A stretch of DNA of 64,000 nucleotides, taken from Ottowia flava. Lineage in GTDB: Bacteria > Pseudomonadota > Gammaproteobacteria > Burkholderiales > Burkholderiaceae_C. The notes under the pieces are model-generated. The model had not been told where the DNA came from and did no database searches. It saw nothing but the letters and a program-made list of their open reading frames with translations. A program made the translations under genes and the position numbers. Position 1 is the first letter of the stretch. Each line of letters starts with the position of its first letter. This document shows, piece by piece, positions 55,692 to 63,930 of this stretch. The stretch covers positions 118,766 to 182,765 of the forward strand of contig NZ_VRUA01000006.1 in NCBI RefSeq assembly GCF_008017535.1, read 5' to 3'.

Positions 55692-56033
55692 ATGAGTAGG
55701 ACTGCGACTGATGTGCTGACCGGGCTGTATGCGCGTTGGACCGGTCAGAAGCCCGATCCGGAGCGGATGGCGTACCGGCTTGAAGACATTCGCCTTGCCA
55801 TGCTCGACATGCTGGGCGAGGAAGGGGCGCGTCAGCACCCCCAGGTGGCGCGGCGGATCCGATTTGGTGGCGACGCGCAGGCGTTATGGTACGCGCGTGC
55901 CGATTTGATGGCCGCCCTGGCCAATGCGTCGGGCGAGCGCTCGGCGCGCGAGCGCACCGAAAGCCTGTCCGTCCTGTTCGACGGCATGCTGCCCAAAGGC
56001 CTGATGTCGCGACCGACCACGCTGCGGTCCTGA
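55692..56033 (+). CDS. hypothetical protein, 113 residues
   Basis: Starts MSRTATDVLTGLYARWTGQK. A helical protein with RLEDIRLAMLDMLGEEGARQ, LWYARADLMAALANASGERS and a KGLMSRPTTLRS tail; no signal peptide or membrane segment. No family recognised. A strong bidirectional terminator (56084-56111) follows, and gene-like codon use supports it as real. Confidence 0.7.
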   Translation: MSRTATDVLTGLYARWTGQKPDPERMAYRLEDIRLAMLDMLGEEGARQHPQVARRIRFGGDAQALWYARADLMAALANASGERSARERTESLSVLFDGMLPKGLMSRPTTLRS

Positions 56034-56083
56034 GCGGCAGCTTCGAAAACGCAGGCCTCTCTCGGGACGTCGCAGACAACCAC

Positions 56084-56111
56084 AAAAAAGGGACGCCAAG
56101 CGTCCCTTTTT
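56084..56111. terminator. Bidirectional rho-independent terminator
   Basis: AAAAAAGGGACGC, loop CAA, GCGTCCCTTTTT. It has A- and T-runs on both sides, so it can end both the hypothetical gene (+) and the ldcA gene (-). Confidence 0.92.
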
Positions 56112-56139
56112 ACGTTGCACAAGCTGTGCCTGCGCCAGC

Positions 56140-57114
56140 TCAGTGCATGTGTCCCCACAGCAGCATCGCATCGCCCTCTTCCACCAGCAGGTCAACGGGT
56201 CGCCCCACCGGCAGCAGCACCTTGGTCGGCACGTGGCCAAATGGCAGGCCCGTCAGCACCGGCACTTTCTTCAGGCGTGCGCGCAGGCCGTCCACCACCT
56301 TGGTCAGGTTGAAGCCCTTGTCCTGCGGACCCAGCCGGTATTCGGTGAACTGGCCCAGCACGATGGCCTTTTGCCGGGCCAGGACACCGGCCTGCAGCAG
56401 CTGCAGCAGCATGCGCTCGACGCGGTAGGGGTGTTCGCCCACGTCTTCGAGAAACAGCACGCCGCCCTCCACTTCTGGCCACCAGGGGGTGCCCAGCATG
56501 GACATGACCATCGCCAGGTTGCCGCCCCACAGCGTGGCGTCGTGCGCCAGGTGGCCGTCACGACGCGCCTTGAGCAGTTCGCGGTCGGCCTTGGGCAGGC
56601 GCCAGCCCGTGCCCTCGCCCACGCCGCTGGCCATGTCGTCAAAGCAGGCCAGCATGATCTCGTCAGGGCCGCTCGTCGCCTTGCCGCCATGGTCGTCCGC
56701 CGCATCGCTGGCGTCGGCGGCGCCAAAGCCTTCGCACAGTGAGGGCCCCGCCCAGGTGGGCGCTCCGGTCTTGGCCAGCAGCGCCAGTTGCAGCGCCGTG
56801 AAATCGCTGAAGCCGACAAGGCGCGTGCCCTTGCCCACGGCGCGCGCCAGCGCCTTGTAGGGCAGATCGGGCAGCAGGCGCGTGATGCCGTAACCGCCGC
56901 GCGTGGTCAGCGCCACGTCGGCGCCGCTGGCGGCCGCACGGCCGATGGCTGCCAGGCGCGTGGCGTCGTCGCCGGCAAAGCGCTCGAACGTGGCGAGCGC
57001 GTCGGGATCGACTTCTACCTCGTGCCCCATGGCCTGCAGGCGTTGGATGCCGCGGCGGAACGCAGCGCGGTCGCGCACGGCGCCAGAAGGGGAATAGACG
57101 TAGATGTGTGCCAT
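56140..57114 (-). CDS. ldcA: LD-carboxypeptidase
   Basis: 324 residues from ATG 57114 (GAAGG 5 nt upstream). Peptidase S66 landmarks: nucleophile Ser in LVGFSDFTALQLALL, catalytic Glu in VLFLEDVGEHPYRVERML and His in LTGLPFGHVPTKVLLP. It removes the terminal D-Ala of murein tetrapeptides during cytoplasmic recycling. Slightly longer than E. coli LdcA because of an insert around ADASDAADDHGGKATSGPDE. Confidence 0.92.
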   Translation of the reverse strand: MAHIYVYSPSGAVRDRAAFRRGIQRLQAMGHEVEVDPDALATFERFAGDDATRLAAIGRAAASGADVALTTRGGYGITRLLPDLPYKALARAVGKGTRLVGFSDFTALQLALLAKTGAPTWAGPSLCEGFGAADASDAADDHGGKATSGPDEIMLACFDDMASGVGEGTGWRLPKADRELLKARRDGHLAHDATLWGGNLAMVMSMLGTPWWPEVEGGVLFLEDVGEHPYRVERMLLQLLQAGVLARQKAIVLGQFTEYRLGPQDKGFNLTKVVDGLRARLKKVPVLTGLPFGHVPTKVLLPVGRPVDLLVEEGDAMLLWGHMH

Positions 57115-57126
57115 GAAAGCCTTCAA

Positions 57127-57197
57127 CAGAAAATCAAGCCAAATAGGCCGCCAGCGCTTGATGGACGTGCGCAGGCAGCTATCAAATTCATAGACAT
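57127..57197 (+). repeat. Dispersed repeat copy 17 (forward)
   Basis: AAAATCAAGCCAAATAGGCC, GCCAGCGCTTGATGGACGTG, CGCAGGCAGCTATCAAATTC, then ATAG. Lies upstream of ldcA, 13 bp before its start. Confidence 0.82.
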
Positions 57198-57231
57198 TCT
57201 AGCGCGCGGTCCGCTCCGCTGCGCCGCAGGT

Positions 57232-58665
57232 TCACACGCCGTCGAAGTGCAGCAGCGCGCGCTCGGCAAGGATGGCGCCGGCTTCGGGCGTGAAGTGGCC
57301 GGCGTCCGGCAGCAGCCAGGGCGCGGGGCAGCCACGCAACGTGGCCTGCAGCGCGCGCATCACCGGCTCGCCCAGCACCGGGTCGCGCTGGCCAATCGCC
57401 ATCAGGCTGCGGCCTTGCCAGTGGTCGCGCCAAAACCCCTGCGCTTGGCGCGAGATGGCGGCGCCGTCGTCGTCCGCGTGCTCGGGCACCATCGGCGGAA
57501 AGGCGCGCGTGGCGGCGCGGTGGCCGACGTCGGGAAACGGCGCATCGTAGGCGGCGCATTCGGCGGGCGCGAGCTGCGGGTTGCCGCGCGCCATCAGCCG
57601 GCCGATATCAAAGCCAGGGTTCTTGCGGCACATCTCGCGCCACGCCAGAAAACCGCCCGGCAGCGGCACCTCGCCGGTCGCCAGCGTCGTGTTCATGACG
57701 AACAGACCAACGTACCGCTCGGGCGACGCCATCGGCAGCGTCAACCCCAGCAGGCCGCCCCAGTCCTGCACGACCAGGATGACGCGGCGCAGGTCCAGCC
57801 GCTCGACGAACTTCAGCAGCACCTGCCGGTGCCAGCTGAAGCTGTGCGCGGCTTCTTTCTTGGGCTTGTCGCTTTGGCCAAAGCCGATCAGATCGGGCGC
57901 GACCACACGGTCGCCGGCCGCCAGCCACACCGGGATCTGGTGGCGGTACAGGTAGCTCCAGGTCGGGTTGCCGTGCAGGCACAGCCAGGTGCGCTGCCCT
58001 GCCCCACTTCCACCTTCTTTGGCGGCGCGAGCGCATTCGTCCAGGTAGGCCATGCGCAGGCCGTTCAGCGCTGGCAAATCGCTGACGTAGCTTGGCGACC
58101 AGGGGTAGCCGGGCAAGTTCGCAAAGCGCGCGGCCGGCGTGCGCAGCGCGTCGTCGCGCAGGGGCGAATTGTTGACGCGGCGCGGCTGGAAGAAGTCGCG
58201 CAGCAGCGCGGCGCATTCATCGGCCAATACGCCGCCGTGCACCTGGGTCTGGTGGTTCAGCCGTGTGTCGGCGAAGGGGTTGTGCACCGACCCTGCCGCG
58301 CCGGTCTTGGGGTCTGGCGCGCCGTACACGACCCGCGCCAGCCGCGCGTGCAGCATGGCGCCAGCGCACATGGTGCAGGGCTCGAGCGTGACGAACAACG
58401 TGCAGCCGTCCAGCCGGTAGTTGCCGCGCGCGGCGGCCCCGGCGCGCAGCGCAGCGATCTCGGCGTGCGCCGTCGGGTCGTGCCCGCCGATCGGCGCGTT
58501 GCGGCCGGTGGCGATGACCGTGCCCGTCGCATCGACCAGCACGGCGCCGACCGGCACTTCACCCGCCGCCACGGCGTGCCCCGCCTCGCCCAAGGCCAGC
58601 CGCATGGCCTGCGCGTCGTCGGTCACCAGGGTGCCAAGGGGCGGCGGCGTCGCTTCATTGTTCAT
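57232..58665 (-). CDS. tadA: fusion of tRNA adenosine deaminase TadA with a haloalkane-dehalogenase-like alpha/beta hydrolase
   Basis: 477 residues in one frame. Residues 1-165 are TadA: HDPTAHAEIAALRAG (His and catalytic Glu) and EPCTMCAGAMLHARL (two zinc Cys), which converts A34 to inosine in tRNA-Arg. Residues about 185-477 are an alpha/beta hydrolase of the dehalogenase group: WLCLHGNPTWSYLYRHQIPV (halide Trp-type site), nucleophile Asp in VVQDWGGLLGLTL, and His in LLPDAGHFTPEAG. Both halves look intact. This is the only tadA-like gene in the window. Divergent small repeat copy 18 follows its start. Confidence 0.88.
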   Translation of the reverse strand: MNNEATPPPLGTLVTDDAQAMRLALGEAGHAVAAGEVPVGAVLVDATGTVIATGRNAPIGGHDPTAHAEIAALRAGAAARGNYRLDGCTLFVTLEPCTMCAGAMLHARLARVVYGAPDPKTGAAGSVHNPFADTRLNHQTQVHGGVLADECAALLRDFFQPRRVNNSPLRDDALRTPAARFANLPGYPWSPSYVSDLPALNGLRMAYLDECARAAKEGGSGAGQRTWLCLHGNPTWSYLYRHQIPVWLAAGDRVVAPDLIGFGQSDKPKKEAAHSFSWHRQVLLKFVERLDLRRVILVVQDWGGLLGLTLPMASPERYVGLFVMNTTLATGEVPLPGGFLAWREMCRKNPGFDIGRLMARGNPQLAPAECAAYDAPFPDVGHRAATRAFPPMVPEHADDDGAAISRQAQGFWRDHWQGRSLMAIGQRDPVLGEPVMRALQATLRGCPAPWLLPDAGHFTPEAGAILAERALLHFDGV

Positions 58666-58718
58666 AGCTGGTTGCGCAGGTGGCTGTAGGGCTAGAGGCC
58701 GATGTCATTCAAAACAGG
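58664..58718 (-). repeat. Dispersed repeat copy 18 (reverse)
   Basis: CATAGCTGGTTGCGCAGGTG, GCTGTAGGGCTAGAGGCCGA, then TGTCATTCAAAA. It overlaps the tadA start codon by a few bases. It is the last clear copy in the window. Confidence 0.87.
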
Positions 58719-58733
58719 CCAGCGCTCGCCCAT

Positions 58734-58961
58734 TCACTTGGCGTCGTCTGGCTCGGGCCTCGGCTGGTTCAGCGCGCCTTCCAGCGCTTGCTTGTATTGC
58801 TGCTGAATCTGCTGGCTTTGCTCGCGCACGTTGCCCTGCGGTGCCGACGCGGGCACGCCGATGGCCGACGTGGCGTTGCGGCTGCCGACGGTCTGTTTGG
58901 TCACCAGCAAACCGATCACCAAGGCCACGATGACCAGGCCCAGCAAGCTCATGCCACGCAT
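58734..58961 (-). CDS. small membrane protein, 75 residues
   Basis: Starts MRGMSLLGLVIVALVIGLLV, a single membrane helix, then a polar, Gln-rich periplasmic or cytoplasmic tail (REQSQQIQQQYKQALEGALN). Start overlaps the PaiB stop (TGATG), with AGGAGA upstream. No family recognised. Confidence 0.78.
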   Translation of the reverse strand: MRGMSLLGLVIVALVIGLLVTKQTVGSRNATSAIGVPASAPQGNVREQSQQIQQQYKQALEGALNQPRPEPDDAK

Positions 58962-59617
58962 CACGCTTCTCCTTGCGGCCTTGCGGGCGCCGTCATGCCC
59001 AAATCTTCCATCCAACCGCCCAGTGCGCGCTCGTCCGGGCTGCCCGCTGCGTAGGCCGCATGCATGGCGGCGTGCGCTTCCTTGCGGTGCTGGTTCAGCT
59101 TGAGCTTGCATTGCCAGTCGGTCACCGTGAGTTCAAACGCCGTGATGCCCTGCAGCAGCTTGCCCGCCAGCTCCGGATCCATGGCACGCCATTGCGCGGC
59201 GTACGCGGGTTCGTGGTCACCGATCAGGCTTTTCAGCAAATCGTCCTTGCCCTGCGCGTCGTCCGCGTCCAGCAGGCGCGCCGTCACCGTGGCGTGCACC
59301 GCCAGGTAATTCCAGGTCGGCACGCGCGCCAGGTCGGGGTAGACGCTGGGCGACATATAGGCGTGCGGGCCCAAGAACGTCACCACCGCGCGCGGCCGCG
59401 CCTGCAAATGCCGCCACTGCGGGTTGGGCCGCGCCACGTGGCCGAGCAGCGTGAAATTCCCCTCGGCCGCACCCGCGCCCTGCAGGTGCAGCGGCAGGTG
59501 CGTGACGTAAGGTAAGCCGTCATCATCGGTCGTGATCAGGCTGGCGAACGGGTGTTCGCGCATCAAGCGCGCGGCCTGAGCGGGGTCGCGGCTGGCGAAG
59601 TAAGGGGGCAGGTACAT
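58961..59617 (-). CDS. PaiB-type FMN-binding negative regulator
   Basis: 218 residues. MYLPPYFASRDPAQAARLMREHPFASLIT, TFLGPHAYMSPSVYPDLARVPTWNYLAVHA and the C-terminal FELTVTDWQCKLKLNQH are typical of the PaiB/FMN-binding split-barrel family, first described as a repressor of sporulation and protease genes in Bacillus; in Proteobacteria the role is unclear. Coupled to the small membrane protein by a one-base overlap. Confidence 0.88.
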   Translation of the reverse strand: MYLPPYFASRDPAQAARLMREHPFASLITTDDDGLPYVTHLPLHLQGAGAAEGNFTLLGHVARPNPQWRHLQARPRAVVTFLGPHAYMSPSVYPDLARVPTWNYLAVHATVTARLLDADDAQGKDDLLKSLIGDHEPAYAAQWRAMDPELAGKLLQGITAFELTVTDWQCKLKLNQHRKEAHAAMHAAYAAGSPDERALGGWMEDLGMTAPARPQGEA

Positions 59618-59791
59618 GGTGGCGGGCGCGGCGATCAAGGGTCGCACAGTGACGGGCATTGTGGCCGAAACGGTGGGGTTTGCGCGGCAGCGGCGCGGCC
59701 GGCAGAATGGCTTGCAGCCCGACGGTTGCGCCGACGCCGCCCACCGCCAACTGCTCGCCCCCTGCTCTGCGCCATTCAGCCGTGCAATGCC

Positions 59792-60331
59792 ATGCCAGAA
59801 CAAATCCTGCTCATCCGCCACGCCGAGAAACCCATTCCCGACCGGGTTCAGGGCGTGCGCCGGCGCGGCAAACTGGACGAGCATTCGCTGAGCGTGCGCG
59901 GCTGGCAACGTGCGGGCGCGTTGATCCGCTTCTTTCAGCACCCGTACGTGGACGGTGTCCGCGTGCCGACGCACATCCTGTCCGAACGCTTCGACCGCAG
60001 CGCGCCGGACGACAGCCGCCGCACGCGGCAGACCGTCACGCCTCTGGCGCAAGCGCTGGGGCTGAAAGTCGAAGCCCGGCTGATGAAGACGCAGACGGAT
60101 CAGGCTGCCGAACGCTGTCACCAGCTCGACGGGGTGGTGCTGATCGCCTGGTCGCACGAGTGCATCCCGACGCTGGCGCAGGCCATCGCGCCGGCGGCCC
60201 AGATCCCGAAAGCGTGGCCCGGCGAGCGCTTCGATGTGGTCTGGGCGTTTGAGCCGGCGCGCGGTGGCTGGCGCTTCCGGCAACTGCCGCAACAACTGCT
60301 GGCGGGAGATCTGGCCACGGGCATCGACTGA
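59792..60331 (+). CDS. histidine phosphatase-like protein
   Basis: 179 residues with the phosphatase N-terminus LLIRHAEKPIPDRVQG (RHG-type motif as RHAEK), then LSVRGWQRAGALIRFFQ and a late VVLIAWSHECIPTLAQAI with the second catalytic His. This resembles SixA/phosphoglycerate mutase-like proteins acting on phosphohistidine or phosphate esters. Divergent from the PaiB gene. Confidence 0.8.
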   Translation: MPEQILLIRHAEKPIPDRVQGVRRRGKLDEHSLSVRGWQRAGALIRFFQHPYVDGVRVPTHILSERFDRSAPDDSRRTRQTVTPLAQALGLKVEARLMKTQTDQAAERCHQLDGVVLIAWSHECIPTLAQAIAPAAQIPKAWPGERFDVVWAFEPARGGWRFRQLPQQLLAGDLATGID

Positions 60332-60463
60332 GTTGGGTTTTCGCTGAGGTCGCCTATCCGTTTGCGTTAGGGCGTCGATCTCCGGTCGGTCGGAAACCGT
60401 TCCGTTCCTTCTAGCGATCCCCGCGCTTTACCATTGGGAGGAGCCGCCACCACTCGTATCGAT

Positions 60464-61087
60464 TCAGGCGGTCAGCAGCCAGTCGCCAGCGCGCTCGTAA
60501 CGCGTTTTGCCCAAATGGCTCCAGATCAACACGAAGCGCCTGGCGGTCCAGCGCATTGGCGCCTGGGGCTGCGATGGGACGTGTTTACCGTGTCGCGACA
60601 GGGTCATGTGGGGATGAAATGGCAATTCGACGGGTATGCCCGCGTCCGCCAGCGCCATCCCAAGGCGCTGATGCAGCGCCAGCAAGCCGGGGTCGGGCAC
60701 GCTCTCGGTCAGCACCAAAGGATAGGCATCCGTCTTGGCGTCAGGGCGTCCGAAGCTCATCAGTTGGTCAAAGGCGACCTCGAACGGCGCCAGTCGTACG
60801 CGCGCGGCGGCATCCAGCGCACGTGCCAGCAATTCTTTTGGCGCAGCGTCGTAGCGCCCCAACCCGTGCAGCGAGATGTGCAGGCGCGGCGCACTGACGA
60901 CGGAGCCGCCATACAGGTTCAGCGCCTGGCGCACCGCCTCGGCCTGCGCGCTTATCCGCTCGGCATCTTCCTGCTCGGGCTGAACGGCGAAGAACAGTTC
61001 GCACCGAAAGCCCGGCGCAGCGGGCGCCAAGCAAGGGATATCCGTCTCTTCAGGCGGTGCCCCGAAGAGCGAAAACTGATCTGCCAT
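60464..61087 (-). CDS. thpR: 2'-5' RNA ligase family protein (ThpR-like)
   Basis: 207 residues with both HxT/S motifs of the 2H phosphoesterase superfamily: RLHISLHGLGRY near residue 70 and FHPHMTLSRHGKH near 158. It likely hydrolyses 2',3'-cyclic phosphates of RNA; ligase activity of the family is weak. Start at ATG 61087. The N-terminal 25 residues are outside the conserved domain. Confidence 0.9.
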   Translation of the reverse strand: MADQFSLFGAPPEETDIPCLAPAAPGFRCELFFAVQPEQEDAERISAQAEAVRQALNLYGGSVVSAPRLHISLHGLGRYDAAPKELLARALDAAARVRLAPFEVAFDQLMSFGRPDAKTDAYPLVLTESVPDPGLLALHQRLGMALADAGIPVELPFHPHMTLSRHGKHVPSQPQAPMRWTARRFVLIWSHLGKTRYERAGDWLLTA

Positions 61088-61093
61088 ACGCAA

Positions 61094-61308
61094 CGGTCAA
61101 GTTTGCGAAATACGTCTGCGCCCTGACCTGGCTCACTCCCACTCGGTCATCAACGGGTCACGCAAGTTCACGTGGTTAAAGGGATTTTCGATGATCGAAA
61201 TGGGCCTTACCGTCGCGTTTACCGTCTGCATCGGACACCTTTTTCTGGCGCGGGAGATGGGACGATTTGCGGGCTGACGACGCCGACGGCACCATCATCA
61301 ATCGCCTT
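61094..61308. other. Gene-poor stretch with a possible 32-codon remnant
   Basis: About 215 bp. On the minus strand a 32-codon frame, 61231 to 61133, ends NPFNHVNLRDPLMTEWE and may be the 3' end of a lost gene. A perfect 15-bp odd palindrome TTTCGATGATCGAAA lies at 61186-61200. No further gene is supported. Confidence 0.4.
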
Positions 61309-61423
61309 CTAGGATAGCGCAGATAGCTGCTCGGCGAGCAGGTCCACCTGCTCTGCGAACTCCTCATATCGGCCTTCTGCAACTGCGCCAGCAGGCGTGT
61401 GTTATCGAGAAGGTTTGGTTCAT
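61309..61423 (-). pseudogene. Remnant of a gene downstream of AbiEi (probable AbiEii toxin remnant)
   Basis: The ATG (61423-61421) overlaps the AbiEi stop as in intact AbiE pairs and codes MNQTF; a shifted frame continues as LDNTRLLAQLQKA, and a third frame gives RYEEFAEQVDLLAEQLSALS before the TAG at 61311-61309. A start and an end with frame changes between, only 115 bp long, suggest a gene reduced by internal deletion. The AbiEii identity is inferred from position and the TFLD-like start. Confidence 0.4.
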
Positions 61424-62157
61424 GGTTTGAGTACCAGCAGACCATCGGCCGATCTGGATACCCAAGGCCGGCCGCTGCCCGTCGGCAGCGCGGCCGGGTC
61501 GAGCTTGGCCGCCCACGGCAATGAGGCTTCGCGGCCAAGTTGCAGGCACAGTCGCACGGTCTTGACGCTCGTGCAATGCTGCAACAGCTCGCGCAGTACC
61601 TCGGCGCGCAAGCTGTAGGCGCTCTCAACGAGTTCGCGGGCTTCCTGCAAGGGCTGGCGCACGCCGACCTCGCTCAACAACTCCAGCAATGCGCGCTCCG
61701 GTGCCGAGACCTGCGGCGCCTGGCCGCGCTGCTCGAATGGGCCGACGTGCAGCAAAGCATCCGGTTGCTCGTCAAACAGCCGCTTGCGGTGGTACTCGGC
61801 AGGGAAGCGCTCGATGAACCATTCGGGCAAGCGCCCTGCCGTCCAGCCATACAGGTGCAGCACCAGCTGCTGCGACACATACTGCCGCACGCCATACCAG
61901 TCCAGCGCCGACTTGCCACCAACGTGCAGCCCCTCGAACCGGCGCTGCAACAGCAGTACGCTGGGATGAAGTGCCGGGGCATCGTTCGGACGGCAGAACA
62001 CCCCGCGCGCCAGGCGCGTGAGCCACCCTGCCCGGACGTAGTGAACGGCCAGGTCGGCAGAGATGCCCAGCGCCGCCAAGTCCGCCGAGGTCAGCGGCGT
62101 CCCTGGTGCCAGCCGGGTATAGAGCGCAATTAGCTTGCTCGATCCAGTCGTAGCCAT
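61420..62157 (-). CDS. type IV AbiEi-family antitoxin, partner lost
   Basis: 245 residues. N-terminal winged helix-turn-helix (TSADLAALGISADLAVHYVRAGWLTRLARGVFCRPNDAP) and the AbiEi_3 C-terminal domain (SALDWYGVRQYVSQQLVLHLYGW, SAPERALLELLSEVG). AbiEi binds inverted repeats at its own promoter and blocks expression of AbiEii. No intact toxin follows, only a remnant. A very good promoter lies upstream: -35 TTGACG (62188-62193), 17 bp, -10 TAAAAA (62165-62170), placing the start codon at or next to the transcript start. Confidence 0.85.
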   Translation of the reverse strand: MATTGSSKLIALYTRLAPGTPLTSADLAALGISADLAVHYVRAGWLTRLARGVFCRPNDAPALHPSVLLLQRRFEGLHVGGKSALDWYGVRQYVSQQLVLHLYGWTAGRLPEWFIERFPAEYHRKRLFDEQPDALLHVGPFEQRGQAPQVSAPERALLELLSEVGVRQPLQEARELVESAYSLRAEVLRELLQHCTSVKTVRLCLQLGREASLPWAAKLDPAALPTGSGRPWVSRSADGLLVLKP

Positions 62158-62300
62158 ACTACGATTTTTAAGACTTTTTCAAATGAACGTCAATTTTGGA
62201 TGCGTCGGATGCCGGCGCCTCTGCCCAACCTGCCCCCCCGATCCATTGGTCGGTATGTCAGAAACTGGTAAACTGTTTCTCTCATCAGAAGGCCCCCTCG
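62158..62300. promoter_or_regulatory. Divergent promoter region of the two AbiE loci, with operator-like inverted repeat
   Basis: Leftward promoter: TTGACG / 17 bp / TAAAAA (62193-62165, minus strand). Rightward promoter: TTGGTC (62246-62251), 17 bp, TAAACT (62269-62274). The inverted repeat AGAAAC-9 nt-GTTTCT (62260-62280) covers the rightward -10 box, a position suited to autorepression by AbiEi. Confidence 0.7.
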
Positions 62301-62897
62301 ATGAACACGCTACCCGAGACCATCCTCACCCAAGCGCAAGCCCTCCCCGAGGGAGGCGTGCTGTCGCCCAAGGAGTTCCTGCACCTGGGAAGCCGATCGG
62401 CGGTGGACCAGGCGTTCTCGCGACTGGCCAAGGCCGGCAAACTGCTGCGCGTAGCGCGGGGCGCCTACGCTGTTCCAGTCTCCAGCCGGTTCGGCTCGCG
62501 CGCTCCCGCGCCCGAGAAGGTCGTCCAAGCGCTGGCCGAGCAGAGCGGCGAAATCGTGGTGCCGCACGGCGCCAGTGCGGCCAATGCCCTGGGCCTGACG
62601 CAGCAAGTGCCCATCCGCGAGGTCTACCTGACTTCCGGCCGCACCCGCAAGCTCAAGCTCGGACGCTCGGAAGTGCTGGTGAAACACGCTCCGCGCTGGA
62701 TGCTGGCACTGGGCGCGCGGCCGGCCGGCGCGGCCGTGCGCGCGCTGGCCTGGATTGGACCTGCGCACGCCGGCCAGTCGCTGTCATCGCTGCGCCGCAC
62801 CCTTCCCCGCTCCGAGTGGCAGGCGCTGGCCTCGGCACGCGCGACGCTACCCGGCTGGATGGCGCAAGCCATCGGCGAGGAAGCCGCGCGTGGCTGA
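62301..62897 (+). CDS. AbiEi-like antitoxin (DUF6088 type) of a complete AbiE system
   Basis: 198 residues from ATG 62301. N-terminal helix-turn-helix (VLSPKEFLHLGSRSAVDQAFSRLAKAG) with the wing LLRVARGAYAVPVSSRFGSR, then the antitoxin domain (VPHGASAANALGLTQQVPIREVYLTSGRTRKLKLG, VKHAPRWMLALG). It differs clearly from the AbiEi at 61420. The stop overlaps the toxin GTG start by 8 bp, normal for a toxin-antitoxin pair. It should repress its own promoter at the inverted repeat 62260-62280. Confidence 0.85.
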   Translation: MNTLPETILTQAQALPEGGVLSPKEFLHLGSRSAVDQAFSRLAKAGKLLRVARGAYAVPVSSRFGSRAPAPEKVVQALAEQSGEIVVPHGASAANALGLTQQVPIREVYLTSGRTRKLKLGRSEVLVKHAPRWMLALGARPAGAAVRALAWIGPAHAGQSLSSLRRTLPRSEWQALASARATLPGWMAQAIGEEAARG

Positions 62898-63930
62898 GTA
62901 TTTCTTCGACCTGAGCAAGACCGATCAACGCGAAGCGCTGGAATACGGGCGTGCCGAAACCGGCCGTCCCGCCCACTTGCTCGAAAAGGACGTGTGGGTG
63001 GTGTGGACGCTGCGCACGCTGTTCGAATCGCCGTTGTCGGCAGCCCTGACCTTCAAAGGCGGCACGTCGCTGTCGAAGGTCTACAGGATCATCGACCGCT
63101 TCTCTGAAGACATTGACCTGACCTATGACATCCGCAAGCTGATCCCGGACCTGATCGATGAAGGCGGTGACTTGCCAGCCAGCCGCAGCCAGGCGAGCAG
63201 ATGGACGCAAGCCGTGCGACATCGGCTGCCCGACTGGATCACACAGAACGTGCAGCCGGCGATTCAGGCCGCCCTGACGCGCGAGGGCTTGGACGCCCGG
63301 CTGGAACTCGGTGGTTCGGAGAACGACAAGTTGTTCCTGCACTACCCTGCCCTGACGCAAGGCACGGGCTACGTGGCACCCGTCGTCACGCTGGAGTTCG
63401 GTGCGCGCGCGACGGGCGAGCCACATCAAGTGTTCCAGGTGGCTTGCGACGTCGCCGGTCACTTGGCCGACCTATCTTTTCCCATCGCCTCGCCGCTCGT
63501 CATGAGCGTCGCGCGCACCTTTTGGGAGAAAGCCACCGCTGCGCACGTGTTCTGCGCACAGGGCCGCATCCGCAGTGAACGCTATGCGCGCCATTGGCAT
63601 GACTTGGCCGCGATCGCACGAAGCCCGCACTTCGCCGCCATCATGGCCGATCACACGGTGGCAACGGCCGTCGCTCACCACAAGTCCTTCTTCTTCATCG
63701 AGAAGGATGCCAATGGGCAAGTGATCGACTATATGCTCGCGACCACAGGGCATCTGAAAATTGTCCCCGAAGGCCAAGCCAGAAAGTCACTCGCCGAGGA
63801 CTATGCCGCCATGCTGGCCGACAAGATGATGGTGGGCGACGCGGTACCTTTCAGCGAACTGTTGGAAGCATGTGCCGACCTCGAAGCCAAGGTGAATTCG
63901 GTACGTTCTTCAAGGCTTGCGATGCCATAG
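62890..63930 (+). CDS. AbiEii/AbiGii-type nucleotidyltransferase toxin
   Basis: 346 residues from GTG 62890. Nucleotidyltransferase core: LTFKGGTSLSKVYRIIDRFSEDIDLTYD with the GGTS-LSK segment and the metal-binding Asp-x-Asp (SEDIDL), ARTFWEKATAAHVFCAQ and HWHDLAAIARS. AbiEii transfers nucleotides (in related MenT toxins to tRNA 3' ends) and arrests growth, including as an abortive phage defence. Gene and operon look intact. The 70 bp after the stop contain nothing recognisable before the window ends. Confidence 0.88.
   Translation: MAEYFFDLSKTDQREALEYGRAETGRPAHLLEKDVWVVWTLRTLFESPLSAALTFKGGTSLSKVYRIIDRFSEDIDLTYDIRKLIPDLIDEGGDLPASRSQASRWTQAVRHRLPDWITQNVQPAIQAALTREGLDARLELGGSENDKLFLHYPALTQGTGYVAPVVTLEFGARATGEPHQVFQVACDVAGHLADLSFPIASPLVMSVARTFWEKATAAHVFCAQGRIRSERYARHWHDLAAIARSPHFAAIMADHTVATAVAHHKSFFFIEKDANGQVIDYMLATTGHLKIVPEGQARKSLAEDYAAMLADKMMVGDAVPFSELLEACADLEAKVNSVRSSRLAMP

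Noticed and set aside
57232..58150. Assignment of the hydrolase half of the TadA fusion as a proven haloalkane dehalogenase
   Set aside because: The Asp nucleophile and Trp positions fit, but related epoxide hydrolases and luciferase-like proteins share them; substrate not claimed.
56788..58689. A 633-codon plus-strand frame opposite ldcA and tadA
   Set aside because: Spans two real genes on the other strand and codes an Arg/Gln/Val/His-rich non-protein-like sequence.
61309..61345. GATAGC/AGCTGC motif near the AbiEii remnant resembling one end of the dispersed repeat
   Set aside because: Too short and explained by the remnant's coding frame (AEQLSALS).
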